Of a stretch of DNA of 45,467 nt, positions 1-7,722 are shown one piece after another (the stretch's first letter is position 1; every line of letters starts with the position of its first letter). The notes under the pieces are model-generated. The model did no database searches. It had not been told where the DNA came from and saw nothing but the letters and a program-made list of their open reading frames with translations. A program made the position numbers and the translations under genes. The DNA comes from Streptomyces jeddahensis (lineage in GTDB: Bacteria; Actinomycetota; Actinomycetes; Streptomycetales; Streptomycetaceae), in the NCBI RefSeq assembly GCF_001642995.1, contig NZ_LOHS01000020.1:1-45467 (forward strand). The letters run 5' to 3'.

Positions 1-403
1 TATGCCCTGGTTCTGCTCGGCCACGCCCACCCGTCCTCTTGATGATTCGCTGACGCCTTTTTAACGCACGGGTCGCGCTCGCGTTCCAACGGGGGTGAGG
101 ACCATTGCCGGGATCCGCAGGCCGAGCGAGGGCCTGCGGCACAACGACGAAGTGTGACCGGGCTCGCTAGTTGGCACCAGGCCACGTTCACGACCTGCAC
201 TGATACCAAGTAGCTTCGGCAGCCGGAGCCGCAGAGTCAGCGAAATAGTTGGCGCTGGGTACAGCGCAGGTCATGAGGCGTGCGTCGCCATAGCGGGGCC
301 AGAAACCGGAACTCGTGCTTCCAGACAATTCTCCTGGAAGGAGTGAAATGGGGCCATCTCGGCGGGGTAGGGGGATGGGGTCAGTGGGCGGGCGTGCGGC
401 CCG
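1..403. other. Non-coding left edge
   Basis: I see no credible gene here. The segment holds a 9-bp-stem hairpin at 115-139 and two copies of the octamer TAGTTGGC (168-175 and 246-253), which may belong to a promoter for something outside the window. The short frames are not supported by a ribosome binding site or recognisable residues. Confidence 0.5.
115..139. terminator. Hairpin, possible terminator
   Basis: CCGCAGGCC and GGCCTGCGG form a perfect 9-bp stem around a 7-nt loop. There is no T-run, which is usual for Streptomyces terminators. It could end transcripts from the minus-strand genes on its right or from genes left of the window. Confidence 0.45.
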
Positions 404-1375
404 TCAGTGGTGCGGGGCGGCGATGGCGGCGAGATGCGTGCCGGGGCGGACGGAGAGTCCGTTCATGCCGTAGATGATCTTTCCGGTGGCGATGGCGGTG
501 ATCTTGTGCTCGGTGCCGTCGACCGGGTCGATGATGCGGCCGATGGTCTGTCCCTCGGTGACCTCGTCGCCGGTGACCGCGTCCGGGTACCAGAGGCCTG
601 CGACGGGAGACTCGACGTCGCCCGTCCAGATCCAGTCGCGTGGCTGCACGGTCGGCTGCTTGATGTGCTCCGACGCCTCGATGGCACCGAGGTGGTGCAG
701 GATCCGGTAGAGGGCGTCGAGCAGCCTGTGTACGGTGGCGGCGGCGCGGTCGCCGAGTTGGCCGGTCTCCACGAGGATCGCGGGGATGCCCTGCCGGTTC
801 GCCGCGGCGTGGCTGTTCCCGCCGTCGGCGCTGGTGCCAAGGATGACCAGCTCGTATCCGATCGCGTGGGCCATCGCCTTGTTCTTCGCGTCCAGCTCGC
901 CGTCGCCGGTCAGGCGGTAGCCGACGAAGTCGAGCAGGTGCTGGTCGATGCCGCCGCTGTGCAGGTCCACGTAGGCGTCGGCGCCGTCGATCAGGTGCTC
1001 GAAGAGCCAGGCCGCCATGCGGTCGGTGGGGCCGCCGTCCTTGTCGCCGGGGAAGACGCGGTTGATGTTGACGCCGTCCAGCGGGGAGATGTTGAGCCTG
1101 CCGCCGTAGACGGCCGGGGGGTTGGCCACGGGGCAGATCACCAGCTGGCCGGCGATCTCGTCCGGTTCCAGCAGCCCGGCCAGGCGGGTGGTGGCGTCGA
1201 CGGGGATGAACTCGCCGCCGTGGACGCCACCGGTGATCACGACCCTCGGGCCGGGACGGGAGCCGTTGACGAGGATCAGGGGGACGTCCACCGTCGTGGT
1301 GCCCAGGTCGGCGGGCAGGGTCCCGCGGGTCTTCTGGCCGGGCTCGGCCCTCAGCGCGCCGATGGTCAGGGTCAT
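404..1375 (-). CDS. M14-type zinc deacylase (aspartoacylase/DoeB-like)
   Basis: The 323-aa protein fits the succinylglutamate desuccinylase/aspartoacylase family, cytoplasmic zinc enzymes that remove an acyl group from an N-acyl amino acid. The zinc site is visible as GGVHGGE (His52, Glu55) and DLHSGG (His139). NINRVFPG (about 103-110) supplies the substrate Asn-Arg, and ETGQLG the likely general base Glu. The start has an AGAAAGAGAA purine stretch upstream. The gene lies downstream of, and co-directional with, the kinase-aminotransferase fusion, separated by a 212-bp gap that holds an oxidase remnant. DoeB of ectoine breakdown (N-acetyl-diaminobutyrate deacetylase) also pairs with a class III transaminase, so an N-acyl diamine or amino acid is a reasonable substrate guess. 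The family call is firm; the substrate is inference. Confidence 0.8.
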   Translation of the reverse strand: MTLTIGALRAEPGQKTRGTLPADLGTTTVDVPLILVNGSRPGPRVVITGGVHGGEFIPVDATTRLAGLLEPDEIAGQLVICPVANPPAVYGGRLNISPLDGVNINRVFPGDKDGGPTDRMAAWLFEHLIDGADAYVDLHSGGIDQHLLDFVGYRLTGDGELDAKNKAMAHAIGYELVILGTSADGGNSHAAANRQGIPAILVETGQLGDRAAATVHRLLDALYRILHHLGAIEASEHIKQPTVQPRDWIWTGDVESPVAGLWYPDAVTGDEVTEGQTIGRIIDPVDGTEHKITAIATGKIIYGMNGLSVRPGTHLAAIAAPHH

Positions 1376-1393
1376 GCGTTTTCTCTTTCTGAC

Positions 1394-1540
1394 TCAGGCC
1401 GTGGAACGGCCGTTTGTGGTGATGAAGTCGATCGACTGGGAGGCGCGGCGCTCCGGGGCGAGGTCCGCGGCGATGCCGCCCATGGCGGGCGAGACCTTGA
1501 AGTCCTGGCCGGAGAAGCCGGCCCGCGGGGCACTTCTCGC
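1394..1540 (-). pseudogene. C-terminal remnant of an FAD amine oxidase
   Basis: In the gap between the deacylase and the fusion gene, the minus strand reads AGFSGQDFKVSPAMGGIAAD followed by a short tail and a TGA at 1394. That is the C-terminal signature of sarcosine/N-methyltryptophan oxidases (GxSGHGFKxxPxxGxxxADL), here with Gln-Asp instead of His-Gly. No start, FAD-binding region or body is present, so it is a decayed fragment. It shows that an amine oxidase of the MSOX/SolA type once stood next to the aminotransferase. Confidence 0.6.
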
Positions 1541-1587
1541 TTTCGCGGGCCACTCTCGTTCCTTGCCTCAGTAGACGGTTACCCGTC

Positions 1588-4500
1588 TCAGGACTGAACG
1601 GCCGAGCGCAGCTCGGGCAGGGACAGGACCTCGTCCAGCACGTCGACGTAGAGATCCACGTGCTCGCGGCGGAAGGTCATGGGCGGTTTGATCTTCAGTA
1701 CGTTGTCGTGCACGCCATTGGGGAAGACGATGACGCCTCGCTCCTTCATGAGTTCGGTGACCATGAAGGCCTGCTCAGTGGCCGGCATTTTGGTGGTGCG
1801 GTTACGGACCAGTTCGACGCCGAGGTAGAGCCCTTCCGCCCGCACGTCACCGATGAGCGGTTGGCGCTGCTGGAGCTCGCGCAGCGACTGGGCGAAGTAC
1901 CCGCCCACGCTCACAGCGTTCTCCCTCAGCTCATCCTGCTCGACGATGTCGAGCACGGCCTCGCCGATCGCGCAGGAGACCGGGTTGCCGCCGAAGGTGT
2001 TGAAGTACTTCATGCCCGTGTCGAACGCGTCGGCGATCTCCCGAGTCGTGACCACCGCCGCGAGGGGATGCCCGTTCCCGAGCGGCTTGCCCATCGTGAC
2101 GATGTCCGGGACCACCTTCTGGAGCTCGAACCCCCACCAGGGCCCGAGTCGTCCGACGCCGACCTGGACCTCGTCGGAGATGCACAGGGCGCCCGCCCGC
2201 CTGGCAGCGGTGAACACGCCGTCGAGGTAGCCGTCGGGGAACACGATGTTTCCACCCGATCCCATCAGGGACTCGGCGATGAAGGCGGCCGGGGGTCGGC
2301 CGTCGGCCGTGATCCGCTCGATGACAGCCGCGGCGTCGCGCGCGTACTTGACTCCGGCGTCCGTGTCGTCGTACCCGTAGGTGCTGCGGTAGCGGTCCGG
2401 GATGACGACCTCGTGGGTGGTCGCGGGTGCACCGGCGCCGCCGGGGCCCTTGTAACGGTTCGGGCTGATCCCGGTCACCACGCCGGTGTTTCCGTGGTAC
2501 GCGCCGTCGATGTTGACTATGTGCTGACGACCTGTCACCTGCCGGGCGATCCGCAGCGCCAGGTCGTTTGCCTCGCTGCCCGTGCACACGAGGAAGACGA
2601 CCTCGAGCGGGTCGGGCAGCGTTGCTACCAGCTTCTGCACGTAACTGGCGATCTGCGGGTAGACGAAACGGCTGTTGGTGTTGAGCTTGCGCATCTGTCG
2701 GGTGGCGGCGGCCGTCACCCGTGGCTCGGCATGGCCGACGTGGGTGACGTTGTTCAGCGAGTCCAGATAGGCCAGGCCGTCCTCGTCGTGGAACCACACG
2801 TCCCGCCCGCGCACAAGGTTCATCGGGGTGCGGTAGTAGTTGCGCTGGGAGCGAGCGATGTGGCGACGGCGCACTGAGACGACGTCGTCAATGGTGGGGG
2901 CCGGGGTGGAGCACTCGGTGAACCCGAGGAGCCGGGCGGGGTCGGGTGACAGGTGGCTCCACACCTGCCGTGCGGAGGGCGGCACGACACGAGGGGGCGG
3001 CCACGTGGCCATCCGCGCGGTGCGGTGGACCTGCACCTGGACGCAGGATCCGAGCGGGTCCGTCTCCTCGCTCGCGCCGGCGCGTCCCAACGGCGCCCCG
3101 GCCGGGACGGTCGCCGCAACGGGCGGCGTGTCGTCGAGTCCCCACCAGCACGTCCAGAACTCCAGCCCCTCGACCGCATGTCGCAGCACCAACGGCATCC
3201 CGGAGCCACCGCGGGCCTCGACGACGCCGGACAGCGGGCTGGCAACCTCCTCGGCGTCTGCCACGATCAGCGAGCCGCCGACCTGAACCGTCGCGGGCTC
3301 GTCGGCTCCCGGGCGGCGCCGGCCCCCCAGGAGCAGCGATGCGCTGAGGTGGGGCACGTAGCCCCGCCGCCGTCGTCCGTCGAGGACGTCGTCGATGCTC
3401 GCGCGCACCGCCCTCGCGTCGTGCCAGTCGACTTCGTCGTAGAGATCACTTGCCGGTCGCAGGTCGAGCAGTTGCGGGGCCGGTGCGTACGAGGCACCGT
3501 CTCGGGCCGCCTCTGCCAGGACCTCTTCCAAATTCCGCTGCTCCCGCGTCGGGGGGAGCCCACACGCGACCCGGAACGTCGCCTCGGCGACGTCGGGGCA
3601 GACCTCGGCCACCTGCGCGATCGCGGGCCAGGTGTGTTGCATGCGGGTCCGCCCGTACGGCGTGTCGCTCTCGGAGACCCGGCGCGTCCACGTCACGGCG
3701 TTCATGCACAGCCGGGCGGCCGCCAACGGATAGACAGCCGCCAGTTCCTCAGCCGTGAGGGGGAGCACCGAGTGGAAGCCGGCCACGACTTCGGCCGCCG
3801 CAGCGAGCGGGTCGGCCTTGCGGACCATGGCGTAGCCCGCCGCGATCGCCACCTCCGCCGCGCGCACGCTGTAGAGCGAGTCGCCCAGGTCGACGATGCC
3901 CGAGATCCGCAGCACCCCGTCCTCGTCAGCGTCGGCGAGGACGTTGGCGTCATTGAGATCCTGGTGTACGACGCTCCGCGGCAGTCGGTCCCAGGCCGGC
4001 AGGAGATCGTCGTACCAGCCCATGATCGTGCGCACCGCCTCTCGCCGGTCCGCGTCCTGTACAGCGTGCAGCGACGCCTCGACGATCTCAGCGGCCCGGC
4101 GCATGTCCCAGTCGTGCGGTTCCAAGCCCACCGGTGGCTCCACGCTGGAGAGTCCGAGGCTCAGCCGCCCAGCGGCTTCTCCCAGCTGGCGCAGAAGCGC
4201 TGCGGGGTGGTCGTCGAGATCCGCCAGGACCCGGCCCTCGATCCAGCTCATCACGCGAACCACGTGCGTTCGGCCCTCGTGGACGACGGCGGCAAGGAAC
4301 TTCCCCTCGCGTGTCGGGACCAGCCGTGGCACCGGAAGGTCGGGAACGGTGGAGGCCAGATGCTGGAGGAGCGAGTTCTGCCAGAGAACGTCGGCCGAGT
4401 CCGGCTCCGCGCGGGTGACCCGTACGAAGTAGCGCATGCCGTCGTTGCCGGTGATCCGGACGTTCTGGTCGACCTCCCCTCCCAGTGGGTGCTGAACATA

Positions 4501-4656
4501 TCCCTCGAGTCCGAAGGACTGCCGCAGCACGTGATCGAGGAGCGAGCCCGGCAGTTGGCCGGTGTGACCGGGGATGGTCGTTCCGTCCTGGCCGGTGGTG
4601 GTCGCTGAGGTCATCGGTGCGTTCTCTCTCTCGTCGTCAAGTCGCTCATCACTCAC
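1588..4656 (-). CDS. APH-like kinase / class III aminotransferase fusion
   Basis: This is a 1022-aa three-part protein. Residues about 40-370 are an aminoglycoside-phosphotransferase/homoserine-kinase-like domain with HQDLNDANVL (catalytic Asp233, Asn238) and metal-binding DLGDS (256-260). Residues about 430-560 form a beta-rich middle region resembling the degenerate M23-like domain of this fusion class. Residues about 590-1020 are a class III PLP aminotransferase: CTGSEAND at 691, SDEVQVG (Asp828) and TMGKPLGNG with PLP lysine Lys857. By analogy with hydroxylysine kinase and phospho-hydroxylysine/ethanolamine-phosphate phospho-lyase, it could phosphorylate a hydroxyl-amine and then eliminate phosphate with PLP; plain transamination is the alternative. 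A second in-frame ATG at 4614 behind GAGAGAG is also a plausible start. The nearby PucR regulator and oxidase remnants suggest amine catabolism. Confidence 0.85.
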   Translation of the reverse strand: MSDERLDDERENAPMTSATTTGQDGTTIPGHTGQLPGSLLDHVLRQSFGLEGYVQHPLGGEVDQNVRITGNDGMRYFVRVTRAEPDSADVLWQNSLLQHLASTVPDLPVPRLVPTREGKFLAAVVHEGRTHVVRVMSWIEGRVLADLDDHPAALLRQLGEAAGRLSLGLSSVEPPVGLEPHDWDMRRAAEIVEASLHAVQDADRREAVRTIMGWYDDLLPAWDRLPRSVVHQDLNDANVLADADEDGVLRISGIVDLGDSLYSVRAAEVAIAAGYAMVRKADPLAAAAEVVAGFHSVLPLTAEELAAVYPLAAARLCMNAVTWTRRVSESDTPYGRTRMQHTWPAIAQVAEVCPDVAEATFRVACGLPPTREQRNLEEVLAEAARDGASYAPAPQLLDLRPASDLYDEVDWHDARAVRASIDDVLDGRRRRGYVPHLSASLLLGGRRRPGADEPATVQVGGSLIVADAEEVASPLSGVVEARGGSGMPLVLRHAVEGLEFWTCWWGLDDTPPVAATVPAGAPLGRAGASEETDPLGSCVQVQVHRTARMATWPPPRVVPPSARQVWSHLSPDPARLLGFTECSTPAPTIDDVVSVRRRHIARSQRNYYRTPMNLVRGRDVWFHDEDGLAYLDSLNNVTHVGHAEPRVTAAATRQMRKLNTNSRFVYPQIASYVQKLVATLPDPLEVVFLVCTGSEANDLALRIARQVTGRQHIVNIDGAYHGNTGVVTGISPNRYKGPGGAGAPATTHEVVIPDRYRSTYGYDDTDAGVKYARDAAAVIERITADGRPPAAFIAESLMGSGGNIVFPDGYLDGVFTAARRAGALCISDEVQVGVGRLGPWWGFELQKVVPDIVTMGKPLGNGHPLAAVVTTREIADAFDTGMKYFNTFGGNPVSCAIGEAVLDIVEQDELRENAVSVGGYFAQSLRELQQRQPLIGDVRAEGLYLGVELVRNRTTKMPATEQAFMVTELMKERGVIVFPNGVHDNVLKIKPPMTFRREHVDLYVDVLDEVLSLPELRSAVQS

Positions 4657-4729
4657 CGTGGGCCTGCGCCACGACGCTCAGGTCGTGGCCAGTCCCCCGC
4701 CGCCACCCGTGTCGGACCTTTGCCCGACG

Positions 4730-4960
4730 CTGACAGCCAGCTCCCGGACGGTCCGATCGATTGCGGTTCCCGGGGGCGGCGGGCAGAGCTGCCGCGGCTG
4801 TGTCTCGATCCCTTCACGGGCTGCGCAGACCTCGACCAAGTGGGACCCGGGCATCATGGTCCTCGACCCTCGCCTTGAGCTCGGCGTAGTCTCTGGGGGA
4901 GTCCTGGGTGATCTCGATACCGCTCTGCCTGGCGAACCGCTGACACTGACCCGAGGAACG
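4730..4960 (-). pseudogene. Remnant of a PotD-like substrate-binding protein
   Basis: On the minus strand, 4936-4859 reads FARQSGIEITQDSPRDYAEL then KARVED, closely matching the mature N-terminal region of polyamine-type (PotD/PotF) binding proteins, where a FxxxTGIxVxxDSPxDYAxLKAxVE pattern is typical. After a frame change it continues HLVEVCAAREG, resembling the family's TWDVV segment. There is no signal peptide, start codon or further body. I read it as a decayed ABC transporter gene that once followed the left regulatory element. Confidence is limited by the short match. Confidence 0.5.
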
Positions 4961-5066
4961 CGGCGCCCTCAGCAGCGCCTACTCAAGGTGACGGACTGGG
5001 GATCAGGTGCCTACCGGAAGTGCCATAGCTGCTCCAAGTGCGGGGTCATGTCACGAGCCCACTCCA

Positions 5067-5167
5067 GCTCGAGGTGATGCCTCAGTGAAACACCGCGGAG
5101 AATCCGGCAACAAGGGACGCGAGGCCGCGACATCGACCCCGTATTTTGTGCCTATGCACAATTTCTG
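5067..5167 (+). repeat. Left copy of 101-bp inverted repeat
   Basis: This segment matches the reverse complement of 6668-6768 without gaps, with 9 mismatches in 101 (about 91%). It lies just upstream of the regulator gene and holds the palindrome at 5146-5161. Read on the minus strand, towards the fusion gene, it has the same orientation as the right copy read towards the HAD gene. I interpret it as a duplicated promoter/operator unit. Confidence 0.9.
5146..5161. promoter_or_regulatory. Palindromic operator TTGTGC-N4-GCACAA (left)
   Basis: This is a perfect 6+6 bp dyad with a 4-nt centre (CTAT), inside the left 101-bp element and 96 bp upstream of the regulator start. An identical half-site pair occurs in the right element with a different centre. 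It is the likely binding site of the adjacent PucR-type protein. Confidence 0.65.
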
Positions 5168-5257
5168 TCAGGGAGCGCCACCGGCATGCCAGCGGCATTA
5201 CCCGGAGACGGCCCTGGATCCGTCCGGTGACGGCTGTCGTCGGGAGAGGCGGTCCTC

Positions 5258-6475
5258 ATGAGCGGCCCGGGACGCCGTCAGGGCGGGGCCCGCCACGACG
5301 CCGTGCAGGCGATCGCGCGCCGGCTCCTCGAGGAACGACTCGACGAACTGACCTCTCGTGCTCTCGAACGACTGGAAGCCGAGGAGCCCGCCTACGCGTC
5401 GGCGGACTGGGACCCGGTCCAGAAACGGGAGGGGATGCGACGAACCCTCGAACTCGCCCTGACCCGGCTGGCCGGCGGTCCCGTGCCCCGGACGGTCTCG
5501 CGCGCCACCGAGGACGTGGGACGCGAGCGAGCGGAGCAGGCGTTTCCCCTGACCGCTCTGATGCACTCCTTCCAACTGGACCTCAGGACCCTGTGGGAGG
5601 CCGTGCTCGCAGAGGGGCGAGCACGGGGCATCAGCGCCGATCCCGACTTCCTCGACGGATTGATCCGCGTCTGGGAGGCGACGGACGCCAACAGCGTCGA
5701 GGTCGTCGACGCCTACCGCCGTACCGAGCGCGACCTGGCGAGCCACCGTACGGAGGTGCGCAACCGCGCCTTCACCCGCCTGGTCCTGGAAGGGGAGCAG
5801 GATCCCTCCATCGTCGCCGAGGCCTCCACGTTGCTGGGCTTCTCCGAGAACGTCGCCCTGACCGTGGTCGTGGTCGAATCCGTTCCTACCGGGGACCCGG
5901 CTGTGTCCCAGGTCGACGACGCGCTGCGTCGGGGCGGCCTGGTACATCACTTCGGATGGATGGGCGACGAGCTCCTCGGCATCATCGGTCACGGACGGCG
6001 CAATGAAGAGGCCGTGCTTGCCATGCTCCGGCCGTTCGCCCCGTGGCGCTGCGGCGTCGCGGAAGTCCCCGGCCTGGCGCTGACGGCGCGGGGCATCCGG
6101 TTCGCACGTGCCGCGATCCGCAGCTCCGCCCAGCCCGGAGTGCGGCACGTGGAGGGCCACTGGATCGGGGCGATCATGTCGGCGCAGGAGGAGCTCACCG
6201 GTGCGATGGCCACCGGCGTGCTGCGCCCACTGCTCGAGCTGCGCGACCGCGACAGCATCGTCGAGACCCTGCGCTGGTACCTCGACCTGGGCTCGGTCGC
6301 CGAGGTGGCCGCACGCACCTACCGTCACCGGAACACGGTGGGCAATCGCCTGCAGGCTGCGGAAGAGGCGACCGGGCTGAAGCTGTCCCGACCGAACGAC
6401 GCCGCCCGGCTGGTCCTCGCCCTAGCTTGGCTGGAGACGGACGCGGGCGCCCGCTTCCGGGCGACGATGTCCTGA
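5258..6475 (+). CDS. PucR/CdaR-family transcriptional regulator
   Basis: The 405-aa regulator has an N-terminal alpha-helical sensory region (about 10-165), a degenerate GGDEF-like middle (about 170-300) and the PucR C-terminal helix-turn-helix (about 335-395). The HTH reads LRWYLDLGSVAEVAARTYRH then RNTVGNRLQ. PucR-type proteins control purine, amino-acid and amine catabolism, often of divergent neighbours. The ATG at 5258 follows GAGAGG at good spacing. The gene sits alone between two inverted copies of a 101-bp element with palindromic operators, so it probably controls itself, the leftward deacylase/aminotransferase genes and the rightward HAD/oxidase genes. The effector is unknown. The family call is firm; the regulon is inference from layout. 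Confidence 0.88.
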   Translation: MSGPGRRQGGARHDAVQAIARRLLEERLDELTSRALERLEAEEPAYASADWDPVQKREGMRRTLELALTRLAGGPVPRTVSRATEDVGRERAEQAFPLTALMHSFQLDLRTLWEAVLAEGRARGISADPDFLDGLIRVWEATDANSVEVVDAYRRTERDLASHRTEVRNRAFTRLVLEGEQDPSIVAEASTLLGFSENVALTVVVVESVPTGDPAVSQVDDALRRGGLVHHFGWMGDELLGIIGHGRRNEEAVLAMLRPFAPWRCGVAEVPGLALTARGIRFARAAIRSSAQPGVRHVEGHWIGAIMSAQEELTGAMATGVLRPLLELRDRDSIVETLRWYLDLGSVAEVAARTYRHRNTVGNRLQAAEEATGLKLSRPNDAARLVLALAWLETDAGARFRATMS

Positions 6476-6667
6476 TCCACCGATCGCTGGACGGGGCGAG
6501 GCAACCGGCCGGGGCCGCGACCCAGAGAGCCGGCGCCAAAGTACGGCGGTCAGAGGCCACATGCCCTTCATGAGGACGGCAGCCTTGGCGGCCGACAGCC
6601 CGGTCACGCCGCGGGGCAGCAGCGCCAAGCGGCCGCAGTTCGCGCCGGAGCCACTCGCGGTGCTTCT

Positions 6668-6768
6668 CAGAAATTGTGCACAGGCACAAAATACGCGGTC
6701 GATCTCGCGGCCTCACGTCCCTTGTTGCCGAATTCTCCACAGTGCTTCACTGACGCATCACCTCGAGC
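6668..6768 (-). repeat. Right copy of 101-bp inverted repeat
   Basis: This is the partner of 5067-5167 in inverted orientation, with 9 mismatches and no gaps. It lies 214 bp upstream of the HAD gene start. Similarity ends abruptly on both sides. I found no target-site duplication outside the pair, so it does not look like a simple insertion sequence end. Confidence 0.9.
6674..6689. promoter_or_regulatory. Palindromic operator TTGTGC-N4-GCACAA (right)
   Basis: The same 6+6 bp dyad as at 5146-5161, here with centre ACAG. Both half-sites are retained although nine other positions in the element have changed, which fits selection for protein binding. Confidence 0.65.
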
Positions 6769-6981
6769 CGGAGAGAGGCTCATCGCATCGGCGCAGTAAC
6801 GATGCTGCCGCCGACTACCTGATCAGCATTCGTCGTCCCCGGCCCTGCCCGGGGGCTCGTCCTCCAGCGGCGGCCCCTCGGGCACCCCTCAGCCCCCATC
6901 CCCCTAAACAGGTCGCTGCCCCAACGCCTCGGCGGCCTCCTGAACCCGGTGTCCCATATACCCGGAAAGAGGTTGAACACC

Positions 6982-7665
6982 ATGCGTCAGATCGTCACCT
7001 TCGATGCCTACGGCACCCTGGTCGACTTCCAGCTCGGCCCCACCACCCTGAAGGTCCTGGCCGACCGGCTGGACCTGGACCGTCTGAACGTCGACGAGTT
7101 CCTCGACGACTTCCGCATCATGCGGTTCCACGCCGTCCTGGAGGCATACCGCCCCTTCCGCGAGCTGCTGCCCGCCAGCCTGGAGATAGCGATGCGTCTG
7201 CACGGCCTGGAGTACCGGCAGTCCGACGGCGAGGCCCTGGTCGCGGCCGTGCCCACCTTCGGCCCCCACCCCGAGGTCCCGGCCGCCCTGCAGGCACTGA
7301 AGTCCCGGTACGAGATCGCCATCATCTCCAACACGGACGACGACCTCATCGCCCAGAACCTGGCCAACATGGGCGTCGAGTTCGACCATGTCATCACCGC
7401 CCAGCAGGCCAAGGCGTACAAGCCGTCCCGGCAGGCCTTCGAGTACGCCTTCCAGACCATGGACATCGACCCCGCCCAGGTCATCCACGTCGCCCAGGGC
7501 TGGGAGTACGACCTCATCCCCACCCGCGACCTCGGCCTCGCTCGCCGCGTGTGGATCAACCGCTACGGCCACAACGGCTCCATGGGCGCTCGCGGCAGCG
7601 CCGACTACCAGCCCTTCGACGAGCTGCCCGACCTGTCCGGCCTGCCGGCCCTGCTCGGCTGCTGA
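6982..7665 (+). CDS. HAD type II hydrolase (2-haloacid dehalogenase-like)
   Basis: The 227-aa protein has the HAD core: FDAYGTLVD (nucleophile Asp8, Thr12), ISNTDDD (Ser116, Asn117), KAYKPS (Lys147) and a GWEYDL motif IV acidic residue (Asp177). Length and cap fit the haloacid dehalogenase type II subfamily. In practice this subfamily often acts on phosphates or other small acids, so dehalogenation is not implied. The ATG at 6982 was chosen over 6949 because AAAGAGG precedes it. The gene is followed after 57 bp by a broken FAD oxidase and lies behind the right operator element, so it was probably the first gene of the rightward operon. Confidence 0.82.
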   Translation: MRQIVTFDAYGTLVDFQLGPTTLKVLADRLDLDRLNVDEFLDDFRIMRFHAVLEAYRPFRELLPASLEIAMRLHGLEYRQSDGEALVAAVPTFGPHPEVPAALQALKSRYEIAIISNTDDDLIAQNLANMGVEFDHVITAQQAKAYKPSRQAFEYAFQTMDIDPAQVIHVAQGWEYDLIPTRDLGLARRVWINRYGHNGSMGARGSADYQPFDELPDLSGLPALLGC

Positions 7666-7722
7666 AGCCGGGACCCGGACAACACACCCCTGGACTACCA
7701 GGAGGACCCGAGGGCGTACGTC

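Larger units (their letters stand above)
4657..5257. other. Divergent gap between fusion gene and regulator
   Basis: This 601-bp interval holds the decayed PotD-like fragment next to the fusion gene and the left copy of the 101-bp inverted element. The purine-rich GAGAGG ribosome binding site of the regulator is at its right end. No intact gene is present. Confidence 0.6.
6476..6981. other. Gap between regulator and HAD gene
   Basis: This 506-bp interval holds the right copy of the 101-bp inverted element (6668-6768). The first 190 bp and the 213 bp after the element show no recognisable gene, though they may contain unreadable remnants. Confidence 0.5.

Noticed and set aside
2953..4608. 551-aa open frame on the plus strand opposite the fusion gene
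   Set aside because: It is an antisense shadow caused by GC-rich third positions; the minus-strand frame has clear kinase and aminotransferase motifs.
6476..6667. Possible minus-strand gene remnant after the regulator
   Set aside because: Some hydrophobic residues appear in one frame, but I could not match any family, so I list it only as unexplained DNA.
5067..6768. The inverted pair as terminal repeats of an insertion sequence
   Set aside because: The enclosed gene is a PucR regulator, not a transposase, and the outer flanks show no target-site duplication. Each copy carries an operator and faces a catabolic operon.
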